A DNA stretch of 64,000 bases from DASVCS01 sp036381495 (GTDB taxonomy: Bacteria; Gemmatimonadota; Gemmatimonadetes; Longimicrobiales; RSA9): positions 1 to 64,000 of the forward strand of contig DASVCS010000135.1 in the NCBI GenBank assembly GCA_036381495.1, written 5' to 3'. Below, in pieces: positions 43,681-52,623 of the stretch. The position numbers and the translations under genes were made by a program. Under the pieces are notes generated by a model. The model had not been told where the DNA came from and did no database searches. It worked only from the letters and a program-made list of their open reading frames with translations. The first letter of the stretch is position 1; every line of letters starts with the position of its first letter.

Positions 43681-44631
43681 TCAACGGGCGCTCGCGCCGG
43701 CCGGCGCCGCGACCGGTGTCCGCCAGCCGTACGGGTCGGGTGCGGTTCCGCGCGCGATGGCCAGGAGGCGTTCCTGGAGCGTGCGCGTGACCGGCCCCAC
43801 GCCGTGCCGAACCGGGATGCGGTCCACGCTGCGGATCGGTGTGACCTCGGCGGCCGTCCCGGTGAAGAAGAGCTCGTCGGCGGTGTAGAGCATCTCGCGC
43901 GGCACCGCCTGCTCGCGGATCGGGATGCCGATGTCGCGGGCGAGCGTGAGGATGCAGTCGCGCGTGATGCCGCGGAGCACGGTGCCGTCCAGTGGCGGCG
44001 TGATCAGCGTACCATCACGAACGAGGAAGAGGTTCTGGCCGCTGCCCTCGCTGACCAGTCCGTCGGGTGCGAGCGCGATCCCTTCTGCAAAGCCGTTGGC
44101 GAGCGCCTCCATCTTGATGAGCTGCGAATTGAGGTAGTGGCCGCCGGCCTTCGAGAGGACCGGAAGCGTGTTCGGCGCCGGACGGTGCCAGCTCGAGACG
44201 CAGACGTCGACGCCGTTATCGAGCGCGCCATCGCCGAGGTAGGCGCCCCACGGCCAACACGCGAGGTACGTCTCGATCGGGCTCGCCGCGGGGTTAATGC
44301 CCGCCGCGCCGTATCCGCGTAGCACGAGCGGACGGATGTAGCCCTCCTCGAGCCCGTTGCGCCGCACCAGCTCGATGCATGCGCGGGCGAGCGTCTCCGG
44401 CGTGTGGGCCGGCTCCATCCGGTAGATCCGGGCCGAGTCGTGGAGGCGCCGCAGATGGTCCTCGAGCCGGAAGATGGCCGGGCCGTCGGGAGTGCGGTAA
44501 CAGCGGATCCCCTCGAAGACGGAGGAGCCGTAGTGCACGACGTGGCTCATCACGTGGAGCGTCGCGGATGCCCAGGGGATGAACTCGCCGTCCTTCCAGA
44601 TCCATTCCGTGGCCGGAAACGATGATGCCAT
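43681..44631 (-). CDS. ilvE: Branched-chain amino-acid aminotransferase
   Basis: The 316-residue fold-IV PLP transaminase makes leucine, isoleucine and valine from their keto acids. Motifs are HVVHYGSSVFEGIRCY, the PLP Lys in VLSKAGGHYLNSQL, ALAPDGLVSEGSGQNLF, and FFTGTAAEVTPI. It starts at ATG 44631 with GGAGG four bases upstream, 8 bp past the leuB stop, as the last gene of the leucine operon. Confidence 0.95.
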   Translation of the reverse strand: MASSFPATEWIWKDGEFIPWASATLHVMSHVVHYGSSVFEGIRCYRTPDGPAIFRLEDHLRRLHDSARIYRMEPAHTPETLARACIELVRRNGLEEGYIRPLVLRGYGAAGINPAASPIETYLACWPWGAYLGDGALDNGVDVCVSSWHRPAPNTLPVLSKAGGHYLNSQLIKMEALANGFAEGIALAPDGLVSEGSGQNLFLVRDGTLITPPLDGTVLRGITRDCILTLARDIGIPIREQAVPREMLYTADELFFTGTAAEVTPIRSVDRIPVRHGVGPVTRTLQERLLAIARGTAPDPYGWRTPVAAPAGASAR

Positions 44632-44639
44632 GCTGCCTC

Positions 44640-45731
44640 CTACGACACCGCCGCGGCTACGGCCGCGCCCATGGTTTCGCTGTCCACTCGCGGCGCGCCC
44701 GGCGCCGCGAGGTCGGCCGTGCGGAGGCCGCCCGCGAGTACCGCGGCGACGGCTGCCTCCACCGCCCGCGCCTCCATCTCCAGCCCCAGCGAGTGGCGGA
44801 GCAGGAGCGCCACGCTCAGGATCGTGCCGAGCGGGTTGGCCGCGCCCCGCCCCGCAATGTCCGGCGCGGAGCCGTGGATCGGCTCGAAGAGGCCGTGCCT
44901 GTGCTCGGTCTCCCGGGGCGCGCCGAGCGAGGCGGAGGGGAGCAGACCGATCGAACCGGCGAGCATCGACGCCTCGTCCGTCAGGATGTCGCCGAACATG
45001 TTCTCGGTGACGATCACATCGAAGTCCGCGGGTCGGCGCAGCAGGTGCATGGCACAGGCGTCCACGAGCAGGTGTTCGAGCGTGACGTCGGGGAATTCGT
45101 CGCGGACCACGCGCGTTGCGACGGCGCGCCAGAGGCGGGACGTCTCGAGGACGTTCGCCTTGTCCACGGAGGTCAGCCGGCCGCGCCGGCCGCGGGCGAG
45201 CGTCGCGGCGACGCGGATGACACGCTCGATCTCCGCCGTCGTGTAGGCGCACACGTCGACGGCTCGCTCGCCGCCGCCGTCGAGCGACTCGCGCGACTTG
45301 TCGCCGAAATAGATCCCGCCGGTGAGCTCGCGCACGATGACGAGGTCGACGTCGCCCGCGTGAGCGGCGCGGATCGGCGAGGTGCCGGCGAGTGCGGGGA
45401 ACACGGTGACCGGGCGCAGGTTCGCGAACAACCCGAGCTGCTTGCGCAGCGCGAGCAGCCCCTGCTCCGGCCGGACCGGGGCGTCGGGGTTGTCCCACTT
45501 CGTGCCGCCGACGGCGCCGAGCAGGATCGCATCCGCGGCGTGGCAGAGCTCGAGCGTGGCCTCGGGCAACGGTCCACCGGTCGCCTCCATCGCGCACCCG
45601 CCGATGAGCGCCTCGCGCACATCGAAGGTGTGGCCCCAGCGCTCGGCGACGGCGCGCAGCACGCGGACGCCCTCGGCCGTGACCTCGGGGCCGATGCCAT
45701 CGCCCGGGAGCACGGCGATCGTGGCGTGCAT
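44640..45731 (-). CDS. leuB: 3-isopropylmalate dehydrogenase
   Basis: The 363-residue NAD enzyme oxidises 3-isopropylmalate in leucine synthesis. It shows LPGDGIGPEVTAEG, GGPLPEATLELC, the catalytic VRELTGGIYFGD and GLFEPIHGSAPDIAG. The ATG at 45731 or a GTG at 45737 that overlaps leuD may start it. Its length is normal for LeuB. Confidence 0.95.
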   Translation of the reverse strand: MHATIAVLPGDGIGPEVTAEGVRVLRAVAERWGHTFDVREALIGGCAMEATGGPLPEATLELCHAADAILLGAVGGTKWDNPDAPVRPEQGLLALRKQLGLFANLRPVTVFPALAGTSPIRAAHAGDVDLVIVRELTGGIYFGDKSRESLDGGGERAVDVCAYTTAEIERVIRVAATLARGRRGRLTSVDKANVLETSRLWRAVATRVVRDEFPDVTLEHLLVDACAMHLLRRPADFDVIVTENMFGDILTDEASMLAGSIGLLPSASLGAPRETEHRHGLFEPIHGSAPDIAGRGAANPLGTILSVALLLRHSLGLEMEARAVEAAVAAVLAGGLRTADLAAPGAPRVDSETMGAAVAAAVS

Positions 45732-45733
45732 CG

Positions 45734-46351
45734 TCACATCGCTCCGGCGGTGGTGCGGACGCGCGCCGGGTGCGCGGCCTCGTAACGCGCGATGTCCGGC
45801 TCCTGCGCGAGCAGGAAGCCGAGCGGGTCGATGCCGTTCAGCAGGCAGTGCTTGGCGAACGGCTCGACCGGGAAGCCGGCACGCTCGCCGTCGGGGAAGA
45901 CCACGACCTGCGCGGCGAGGTCGACCGTGATCCGGGCGTCGGGCATGGAACGGGCCAGGTCGAGGAGCCGCGCGTGCGCAGCCGCGTCCACCGCGATCGG
46001 CAGTAACCCGTTCCTCAGCGCGTTGTTGCGGAAGATGTCCGCGAAGCCGGTGCTGATGACGGCGCGCAGGCCGTAGGCCAGGAGCGCCCAGGGCGCGTGC
46101 TCGCGCGAGGAGCCGCAGCCGAAGTTCGCGCCGGTGACCAGGACCTGCGCGCCCCGGGATTCCGGACGGTTCAGCGGGAACTCCGGATCGGGCGCGCCCG
46201 CGTCGTCGTAGCGCCAGTCGGCGAAGAGCGCATCGCCGAGCCCCGTGCGGTCCGTGGTCTTCAGGAACCGCGCCGGGATGATCTGGTCGGTGTCGATGTC
46301 GTCGATGGGGAGCGCGACGAGTGTCGAGTCGAAGCGCGTGATCGGGTTCAT
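45734..46351 (-). CDS. leuD: 3-isopropylmalate dehydratase small subunit
   Basis: The 205-residue swivelling subunit of isopropylmalate isomerase has the motifs DIDTDQIIPARFLK and GANFGCGSSREHAPWAL. It pairs with LeuC. The gap to leuC is 97 bp, the widest in the operon, and holds no recognisable feature. Its TGA overlaps a GTG of leuB. Confidence 0.94.
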   Translation of the reverse strand: MNPITRFDSTLVALPIDDIDTDQIIPARFLKTTDRTGLGDALFADWRYDDAGAPDPEFPLNRPESRGAQVLVTGANFGCGSSREHAPWALLAYGLRAVISTGFADIFRNNALRNGLLPIAVDAAAHARLLDLARSMPDARITVDLAAQVVVFPDGERAGFPVEPFAKHCLLNGIDPLGFLLAQEPDIARYEAAHPARVRTTAGAM

Positions 46352-46448
46352 GCGTTCACCTCCTGTTCCGTCCGCTCGTCGCCGCGCCGTGCTCCGCCGC
46401 GAGCCGCGGGTGCCTTCGGACTCGAGTACGCGGGCGAGCGCGGCCTCG

Positions 46449-47876
46449 TCATGCCAGTAGCACGCGGGGATCCGCGATCACGCCGCGCACGGCGGTGGCG
46501 GCCGCGGTCAGCGGGCTGGCCAGGAACGTGCGTCCACCCTTGCCCTGCCGGCCTTCGAAGTTGCGATTGCTCGTGCTGACCGCGTACTGACCGGGCTCGA
46601 GGCGGTCCCCGTTCATCGCAATGCACATCGAGCATCCCGCCTCTCGCCATTCGGCGCCGGCCTCGCGGAACACGCGGTCCAGCCCTTCCGCCTCGGCCTG
46701 CCGCTTCACCTGCTGCGAGCCGGGGACGACGAGCATGCGCTCCCCCGGCGCGATGCGCCGACCACGCATCAGCGAAGCGGCCGCGCGCAGGTCGGTGATC
46801 CGCGAATTGGTGCAACTGCCGAGGAACACGACATCCACGGGCTTGCCGAGCAACGGCCGGCCGGGCTCGAGATCCATGTAACGCAACGCCTTCTCGACCG
46901 CGTCCCGCTGACTCCCGGCCGGAAGCTCCGCCGGCGCGGGGATGCGGCCGTCGATCGGGATCGCCATCCCGGGGTTCGTGCCGTAGGTGATCATCGGGGC
47001 AAGCGAGCGCGCGTCGAGATCAATGGCGACATCGAACGCGGCGCCGTCGTCCGTCGGCAAGCGCCGCCAGGCCTCGAGCGCTGCGTCCCACGCCGCGGCG
47101 CGCGGCGCGTGCGGCCGGCCGGCCAGGTACTCGAACGTGACGTCGTCCGGCGCGATCAGCCCGGCTCGCGCACCCGCCTCGATCGACATGTTGCAGATCG
47201 TCATCCGCTCTTCCATCCCGAGCGCGCGGATCGCCGAGCCCGTGTACTCGATGACGTGGCCGGTGCCGCCGCCCACGCCGATCTTCGCGATCACGGCGAG
47301 GATGACGTCCTTCGCGGAGACGCCCGGGGCGAGGCGTCCTTCGATGCGAATCTCCATGGTCTTCGGGCGGCGCTGGAGCAGGCACTGCGTGGCGAGCACG
47401 TGCGCGACCTCGGAGGTGCCGATGCCGAAGGCGAGAGCGCCGAACGCGCCGTGCGTGCTGGTGTGGCTGTCGCCGCACACGATGGTCGACCCCGGCTGGG
47501 TCAGCCCCTGCTCGGGCCCGATCACGTGGACGATCCCCTGCCCGGCGCTGCCGAGCCGGTGCAGCGGGATGCCGAAGTCGCGGCAATTGCGTTCGAGTTG
47601 CGCGAGCTGCGCCGCCGCCCGGGCGTCGGTGACCGGGATCACCCCGTCACGGCCGCGCGGAGTCGTGGGCGTGGCGTGGTCCATCGTCGCGATGGTGCGG
47701 TCCGGACGGCGGACGGCCAGCCCGCGTTCGCGGAGCAGCGCGAACGCCTGCGGCGAGGTCACCTCGTGCACGAGGTGCAGGTCGATGTAGAGGATGGCCG
47801 GAGTCTCGGGCGTCTCGGCGCGAACGAGGTGCGCGTCCCAGAGCTTCTCGACCAGGGTGCGGGGTCGTGTGGCCAT
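46449..47876 (-). CDS. leuC: 3-isopropylmalate dehydratase large subunit
   Basis: The 475-residue 4Fe-4S hydro-lyase shows GDSHTSTHGAFGALAFGIGTSEV, GSCTNSRITDL and AGCSMCIAMN, which carry the three cluster Cys. The ATG at 47876 is 2 bp past the leuA stop (TGAGGATG). An upstream GTG at 47891 lies in leuA and is not preferred. It works with LeuD to isomerise isopropylmalate. Confidence 0.95.
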   Translation of the reverse strand: MATRPRTLVEKLWDAHLVRAETPETPAILYIDLHLVHEVTSPQAFALLRERGLAVRRPDRTIATMDHATPTTPRGRDGVIPVTDARAAAQLAQLERNCRDFGIPLHRLGSAGQGIVHVIGPEQGLTQPGSTIVCGDSHTSTHGAFGALAFGIGTSEVAHVLATQCLLQRRPKTMEIRIEGRLAPGVSAKDVILAVIAKIGVGGGTGHVIEYTGSAIRALGMEERMTICNMSIEAGARAGLIAPDDVTFEYLAGRPHAPRAAAWDAALEAWRRLPTDDGAAFDVAIDLDARSLAPMITYGTNPGMAIPIDGRIPAPAELPAGSQRDAVEKALRYMDLEPGRPLLGKPVDVVFLGSCTNSRITDLRAAASLMRGRRIAPGERMLVVPGSQQVKRQAEAEGLDRVFREAGAEWREAGCSMCIAMNGDRLEPGQYAVSTSNRNFEGRQGKGGRTFLASPLTAAATAVRGVIADPRVLLA

Positions 47877-47878
47877 CC

Positions 47879-49432
47879 TCAGACGCCCCACAGGTCGTTG
47901 GCCGCTTCCAGCGCCTTCGCTTCGAGCACCAGGGCGTGCGCCGCCTTGTCCAGTGCGTGCAGATAGGCGCGAACCGCCGCGTACACCACATCGGTCGACG
48001 CGCCGCGCCCCGTGAAGGTCTTCCCGCGGATCCGCGCGCGGAGCGAGACCTCGCCCACCGCATCGTTGCCCGGTGTGGTCGCGCGAATGGCCAGGTCCTC
48101 GAGCGCGACGCGCTCATCGACGACCGCGTCGACCGCGGCAAAGGCGGCGGCGATCGGGCCATCGCCCTCCGCGTCCGCGGTCCGCTCCCGGCCCTCGACT
48201 TCGAGGACGACGGTCGCGACGGACCGGCGCTTACCGCACACCACTTCGAGCGAGCGCAGCCGATGGACGTGTGGAACGTCCTCGAGCGCGCCGTGGTGCA
48301 GGATCGCGAGCAGGTCCTCGTCCAGGATCGTGCGCTTCTGATCGGCGAGCATCTTGAAGAGCCGGTAGACGCGGTCGAGCGCGTCGTCGTCCAGTTCGTA
48401 CCCCAGCTCGCGGTAACGGCGCGAGAGCGCGTGCCGGCCCGAGTGCTTCCCCAGCACCAGCCGCGACTCGGGGACACCGACCAGCTCCGGGCTCATGATC
48501 TCGTACGTCGCCCGCTCCTTGAGCACGCCGTCCTGGTGGATCCCGGCCTCGTGAGCGAAGGCGTTCCGCCCCACGATCGCCTTGTTCGGCTGCGGCTGGA
48601 TACCCGTCAGGTGCGAGAGGAGCTGGCTCGTGCGGTAGATCTCGCGCGTCTCGATGCCCGTCTCGTACGGAAGCACGTCGCCGCGCACGCGCAGCGCCAT
48701 CACGATCTCTTCGAGCGCCGCGTTCCCCGCGCGCTCGCCGATCCCGTTCACCGTGCACTCGACCTGCCGCGCGCCCGCCTCGATCGCCGCGAGCGAGTTG
48801 GCCACCGCCAGCCCCAGGTCGTTATGACAGTGTACGCTGACCATGGCATCCCGGATCCCATGCACCACGCCGAACAGTGCATCGAGGATCGCGCGAATCT
48901 CCCGCGGGTGTGCGTAGCCGACCGTGTCCGGGATGTTGATCGTCGTGGCGCCCGCCTCGATCGCCGCCTCGACCGCGCGGCAGAGGAACGCGATATCGGT
49001 GCGGGTCGCGTCCTCGGCGCTGAACTCGACATCCGCCGCATAGCGCCGCGCGTGCGAGACGCCGGCCGCGATCCGCTCGAGACACTCGGCCGGCGTGATC
49101 CCCAGCTTGCGCTCGAGGTGCAGCGCCGACGTCGCCAGGAAAACGTGGATACGCCCGCGCTCCGCACTCTCGAGCGCCGCGGCCGCCCGCTCGATGTCCG
49201 CCGCCGTCGCCCGCGCCAGCGCCGCGATCACCGGCCGGCGCACCTCCCGCGCGATCTGCCGAACGGCACGGAAATCGTCCGGCGAGCTGATCGGGAAACC
49301 CGCCTCGATCACGTCCACGCCGAGCGCATCGAGCTGATGCGCCATCCGCAGCTTCTCCGCCGGCGTCATCGTCGCGCCCGGCGACTGCTCGCCATCCCTC
49401 AGCGTGGTGTCGAATACGTGTACTCGCGTCAT
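47879..49432 (-). CDS. leuA: 2-isopropylmalate synthase
   Basis: The 517-residue enzyme joins acetyl-CoA and 2-ketoisovalerate, the first committed step to leucine. Motifs are VFDTTLRDGEQSPG, VSVHCHNDLGLAVANSLAAIEAGA and NAFAHEAGIHQDGVLK. The C-terminal regulatory domain (from about 390), where leucine binds in this family, is present, so feedback inhibition is expected. The ATG at 49432 is preceded by GGAG-rich sequence; an upstream reading crosses the terminator hairpin. It is the first gene of the operon, behind a leader attenuator. Confidence 0.95.
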   Translation of the reverse strand: MTRVHVFDTTLRDGEQSPGATMTPAEKLRMAHQLDALGVDVIEAGFPISSPDDFRAVRQIAREVRRPVIAALARATAADIERAAAALESAERGRIHVFLATSALHLERKLGITPAECLERIAAGVSHARRYAADVEFSAEDATRTDIAFLCRAVEAAIEAGATTINIPDTVGYAHPREIRAILDALFGVVHGIRDAMVSVHCHNDLGLAVANSLAAIEAGARQVECTVNGIGERAGNAALEEIVMALRVRGDVLPYETGIETREIYRTSQLLSHLTGIQPQPNKAIVGRNAFAHEAGIHQDGVLKERATYEIMSPELVGVPESRLVLGKHSGRHALSRRYRELGYELDDDALDRVYRLFKMLADQKRTILDEDLLAILHHGALEDVPHVHRLRSLEVVCGKRRSVATVVLEVEGRERTADAEGDGPIAAAFAAVDAVVDERVALEDLAIRATTPGNDAVGEVSLRARIRGKTFTGRGASTDVVYAAVRAYLHALDKAAHALVLEAKALEAANDLWGV

Positions 49433-49452
49433 CCCCGGCTCTCCGTGCACAT

Positions 49453-49494
49453 GAAACAAAAACCGCGGACCCTCGATCCGAGAGGGTCCGCGGT
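49453..49494 (-). terminator. Attenuator terminator of the leu operon
   Basis: On the minus strand, arms ACCGCGGACCCTC (49494-49482) and GAGGGTCCGCGGT (49474-49462) form a perfect 13-bp stem with a seven-base loop, followed by TTTTTGTTTC. It lies 21 bp before leuA and 25 bp after the leader-peptide stop. This is an intrinsic terminator placed inside the leader, ahead of the structural genes. Confidence 0.85.
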
Positions 49495-49519
49495 CGCTGC
49501 TCCGGTCCTGCTTCGCTGA

Positions 49520-49627
49520 CTAACTTTCATCCGGCACACGCGCAAAGCCGCCCCCTCTTCCTGGCCCGAGCACGAGGCCAAGAAGTCGAAGTCGAAGGCT
49601 GAGTCGGAGCGTGCTGCCGTGCGCCAT
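49520..49627 (-). CDS. leuL: Leucine-rich leader peptide of the leu operon
   Basis: This 35-residue frame on the minus strand reads MAHGSTLRLSLRLRLLGLVL at its start and then a Gly-rich end. Eight Leu codons fall within residues 7-20 (CTC and CTT). It sits between a TTGACA promoter and the terminator hairpin, the order known from enteric leu and ilv attenuators. Stalling at Leu codons under leucine shortage would let GAGGGGGCGG (complement of 49548-49557) pair with the terminator's left arm. It is too short for usual gene finding. The ribosome site is weak (ACGGGCAG). Confidence 0.75.
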   Translation of the reverse strand: MAHGSTLRLSLRLRLLGLVLGPGRGGGFARVPDES

Positions 49628-49672
49628 CACTGCCCGTTCGTGCGAAAACTCGTCGTGTCGTCGCGATCGCGA

Positions 49673-49701
49673 TAGGTAACGCGCTCCGCGGCGGCTGTCA
49701 A
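49673..49701 (-). promoter_or_regulatory. Promoter of the leu operon
   Basis: On the minus strand a consensus -35 TTGACA (49701-49696) is followed after 17 bp by TACCTA (49678-49673). The start would lie near 49665, about 40 nt ahead of the leader-peptide ATG. Confidence 0.6.
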
Positions 49702-49762
49702 GGGGGCGCGGCCGGGCACGCGGGCTCCCGCCGTGCCGCCGCGCGGCCGCCGCCTCCGGGGA

Positions 49763-49791
49763 TTGCGGCACGCCTCAACTCGCGTTAGCAT
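49763..49791 (+). promoter_or_regulatory. Putative purA promoter
   Basis: TTGCGG (49763-49768) and TAGCAT (49786-49791) are 17 bp apart, ahead of purA. It diverges from the leu promoter, about 60 bp away. The -10 match is moderate. Confidence 0.4.
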
Positions 49792-49808
49792 CAATAGTTT
49801 GTGTCTTT

Positions 49809-49835
49809 CCCCCGCCGCGCCCGGCGCGGCGGGGG
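49809..49835 (+). repeat. 13-bp GC hairpin in the purA leader
   Basis: CCCCCGCCGCGCC (49809-49821) is the perfect complement of GGCGCGGCGGGGG (49823-49835) with one base between, so a stem of about 11 bp with a short loop. It lies 37 bp before the purA ATG. No T-run follows. Confidence 0.5.
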
Positions 49836-49872
49836 CACGTTTGCCCCGGACCGCGGTCGGCGGGTGGGAGCG

Positions 49873-51156
49873 ATGGAAGGATACCGGTGCCTGGTCGTTG
49901 TCGGCGCACAGTGGGGCGATGAGGGGAAGGGCAAGATCGTCGACGTGCTGGCCGACGAAGTCGACATCGTCGCGCGCTATCAGGGCGGCGCGAACGCGGG
50001 TCACACCGTGGACATCGGCGGCGAGGCGTTCGTGCTGCACCAGATCCCATCCGGGATCCTGCATCCGGGCACGCGCTGCCTCCTCGGCAACGGCGTGGTG
50101 CTGGACGTCGAGCAGTTCTTCCAGGAACTGGACGCGCTGGTGGCGCGCGGGATCGATGTCGAGGGCCGGATCGGCGTGAGCGGTCGCGCGCACCTGTTGC
50201 TCGAGTATCACAAGCGGCTGGACCAGGCGAACGAGCGGGCGCGGGGGCACGGACGGATCGGGACGACAGGGAAGGGAATCGGTCCGGCGTACGAGGACAA
50301 GATCGCGCGCCGCGGCGTCCGCGTCTCGGACCTGCGGCTCCCGGACCGGGCGCACGAGCTGGTGAAGGCGGCGGCGGAGCGGGCGAATGCCCGGCTGGGT
50401 GCCGTGGGCGCCGAGCCGGTCGACCCCGAGCGCGTGGCGCACGAGACCCTGCGGGTCCGCGAACGGCTCCTACCGCTCGTCACGGACGTGGGACGGGAGA
50501 TCAGCCGTTCGCTCGACCGCGGCGAGCGCGCGCTCCTCGAAGGCGCGCAGGGCGCGCTCCTCGACGTGGACCACGGGACGTACCCCTTCGTCACCTCCTC
50601 GACCACGACCGCCGCCGGTGCCGCCGTGGGCACCGGTATCGGCCCCACGGCGATCGATGCCGTGCTCGGCGTCGTCAAGGCCTACACCACCCGCGTCGGC
50701 AGCGGACCGCTGCCGACCGAGATCCCGCCGCCCGAAGGCGATCGCCTGCGTGACCTCGGCGGCGAGTACGGCGCGACCACGGGGCGGCCGCGCCGCTGCG
50801 GCTGGTTCGACGCGGTCGTCGTCCGCTACGCCGCGCGCATCAACGGCCTGACCGGCCTCGCGCTCACCAAGCTCGATGTGCTCGATTCTCTCGACGAGGT
50901 GCGCATCGCCACCGGCTACCGCATCGAGGACGTCGACGTCGAAGACTTCCCCGACGACCCCAGCCTGCTGGAGAGCGCGACACCGGTCTACGAGACGCTC
51001 CCGGGGTGGCGGACCTCGACCGCCGAGGCACGCTCCCTCGCGGAGCTGCCCGATGGCGCGCGCGCCTACATGCATCGCATCGAGGAGCTGACCGGCGTGC
51101 CCATCCGCTACGTCTCGGTGGGCACGGCGCGCGAACAGATCATCCGGGTGGAGTAG
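49873..51156 (+). CDS. purA: Adenylosuccinate synthetase
   Basis: The 427-residue GTP-dependent enzyme joins IMP and aspartate on the way to AMP. Motifs are the P-loop-like GAQWGDEGKGKIVD, QGGANAGHTV, GTTGKGIGPAYEDK and TTGRPRRCGWFDAV. The start at 49873 has GGGAG nearby with very short spacing; a GTG at 49864 is possible. It stands alone, divergent from leu, with a GC hairpin in its leader. Confidence 0.95.
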   Translation: MEGYRCLVVVGAQWGDEGKGKIVDVLADEVDIVARYQGGANAGHTVDIGGEAFVLHQIPSGILHPGTRCLLGNGVVLDVEQFFQELDALVARGIDVEGRIGVSGRAHLLLEYHKRLDQANERARGHGRIGTTGKGIGPAYEDKIARRGVRVSDLRLPDRAHELVKAAAERANARLGAVGAEPVDPERVAHETLRVRERLLPLVTDVGREISRSLDRGERALLEGAQGALLDVDHGTYPFVTSSTTTAAGAAVGTGIGPTAIDAVLGVVKAYTTRVGSGPLPTEIPPPEGDRLRDLGGEYGATTGRPRRCGWFDAVVVRYAARINGLTGLALTKLDVLDSLDEVRIATGYRIEDVDVEDFPDDPSLLESATPVYETLPGWRTSTAEARSLAELPDGARAYMHRIEELTGVPIRYVSVGTAREQIIRVE

Positions 51157-51184
51157 ACGCGCCGGCGGCATCCGATGCCACCGG

Positions 51185-51213
51185 TTGAGCCGGCGGCGCG
51201 GATTGAGTATACT
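51185..51213 (+). promoter_or_regulatory. Strong promoter of the ffh-rpsP operon
   Basis: TTGAGC (51185-51190) and TATACT (51208-51213) are exactly 17 bp apart, about 40 bp before the ffh ATG. This is the best sigma-70-type match in the window. Confidence 0.7.
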
Positions 51214-51252
51214 TAAAGGCTATGGTCCTTCGATGGATGTGAAGCGAGCGGG

Positions 51253-52587
51253 ATGTTCGACGAACTCGCGGAAAAGCTAGACGGCGTACTCGGCCGCTTC
51301 AAGCAGCGGGGATTGCTCACGGAGCCCATGATTCGCGATGGGCTGCGGGAGATCCGGCGCGTGCTGTTGGAGGCGGATGTGAACTACCAGCTCGCGCGCG
51401 ACTTCCTGGCGAAAGTCGAGGCGCGCGCGCTGGGCGAGAAGGTGCTGAAGTCGGTGGCGCCGGGCCAGCAGATCGTCAAGATCGTGCATGACGAGCTGGT
51501 GTCGCTGCTCGGCGGTACGCGCGAGGGGTTGGCGACGGCGCCGGTCCCGCCGACCGTGGTGCTGCTGGTCGGGTTGCAGGGGTCGGGGAAGACGACGACG
51601 GCGGCGAAGCTGGCCAGGCGGCTGAAGCGTGAGGGGAAGGCGCCGATGCTGGCGGCGCTGGACGTCTATCGGCCGGCGGCGATCGACCAGCTCGAGACAT
51701 TGGGCCGGGACGTGGGTGTGCCGGTGTTCGCGGATCGCGGCGAGCGGAATGTGGCGCGGCTCGCGGCGCGGGCGCTCGAGGAAGCGCGTTCCGCCCGGCA
51801 TCGGGTGCTGATCCTGGACACGGCGGGCCGGCTTCAGGTCGATGCCGAGCTGATGGAGGAGTTGAAGCGGGTCCGGGATGCGGTGAAGCCGGCCGAGATC
51901 CTGCTGGTGGTCGATGGCATGATCGGGCAGGAGGCCGTCCGCGTCGCGCAGGGCTTCCATGAGCCGCTCGGTCTGACCGGCATCATCCTCACGAAGCTGG
52001 ACGGCGATGCACGCGGCGGCGCGGCACTCTCGGTACGCGGCGCCACGGGCGTGCCGATCAAGTTCATCGGCATCGGCGAACGGCCGGACGGCCTGGATGT
52101 CTTCGACCCCGCGCGCATGGCGGACCGGATCCTCCAGCGCGGCGACGTGGTGGGGCTGGTCGAGCGGGCGCAACAGGCGTTCGACGCCGACGAGACGGCG
52201 CGGCTCGAGAAGAAGGTCGCGCGCGAGGGGAAATTCGACCTCGAAGACTACCTGGTCGTGATGCGGCAGATCCAGAAGTTGGGACCGCTCGAGGGGCTGC
52301 TCAAGATGCTCCCCGGCGTCAACAACAAGGTGCTCAAGCAGGCGAAGGTGGACCCGAACCGGATGAAGCACGTCGAGGCGATCATCCTGTCCATGACGCC
52401 CCACGAGCGCCAGCGGCCGGACATCCTGAACGGCTCGCGGCGCGCGCGTATCGCGCGCGGCTCCGGACGCCCCGTCCAGGAGGTGAACCGCCTTCTCAAG
52501 GGGTACAAAGAGACACAGAAGCTGTTGAAGCAGGTGCGTAAGATGGGAATTGGCGGCATGATGCCGCGCCTGCCCGGACTCGGCTAG
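51253..52587 (+). CDS. ffh: Signal recognition particle protein Ffh
   Basis: The 444-residue SRP54-type GTPase targets nascent membrane proteins to the translocon with 4.5S RNA. The N domain is followed by the G domain with GLQGSGKTTTAAKLA, DVYRPAAIDQL, DTAGRLQ and TKLDGDARGG. The C-terminal M domain has the RNA-binding SGSGR-like ARGSGRPVQEVNRLLKGY and a Met/Leu-rich groove. Its length is typical. It heads a translation operon to rnhB. Confidence 0.96.
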   Translation: MFDELAEKLDGVLGRFKQRGLLTEPMIRDGLREIRRVLLEADVNYQLARDFLAKVEARALGEKVLKSVAPGQQIVKIVHDELVSLLGGTREGLATAPVPPTVVLLVGLQGSGKTTTAAKLARRLKREGKAPMLAALDVYRPAAIDQLETLGRDVGVPVFADRGERNVARLAARALEEARSARHRVLILDTAGRLQVDAELMEELKRVRDAVKPAEILLVVDGMIGQEAVRVAQGFHEPLGLTGIILTKLDGDARGGAALSVRGATGVPIKFIGIGERPDGLDVFDPARMADRILQRGDVVGLVERAQQAFDADETARLEKKVAREGKFDLEDYLVVMRQIQKLGPLEGLLKMLPGVNNKVLKQAKVDPNRMKHVEAIILSMTPHERQRPDILNGSRRARIARGSGRPVQEVNRLLKGYKETQKLLKQVRKMGIGGMMPRLPGLG

Positions 52588-52623
52588 CCGGTGACCCGTA
52601 TCGGAACCTGAACCTGAGACGCC

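Noticed and set aside
46348..46815. Minus-strand frame across the leuD-leuC junction
   Set aside because: Overlaps the leuC 3' end in another frame with no motif; the 97-bp gap itself holds no gene.
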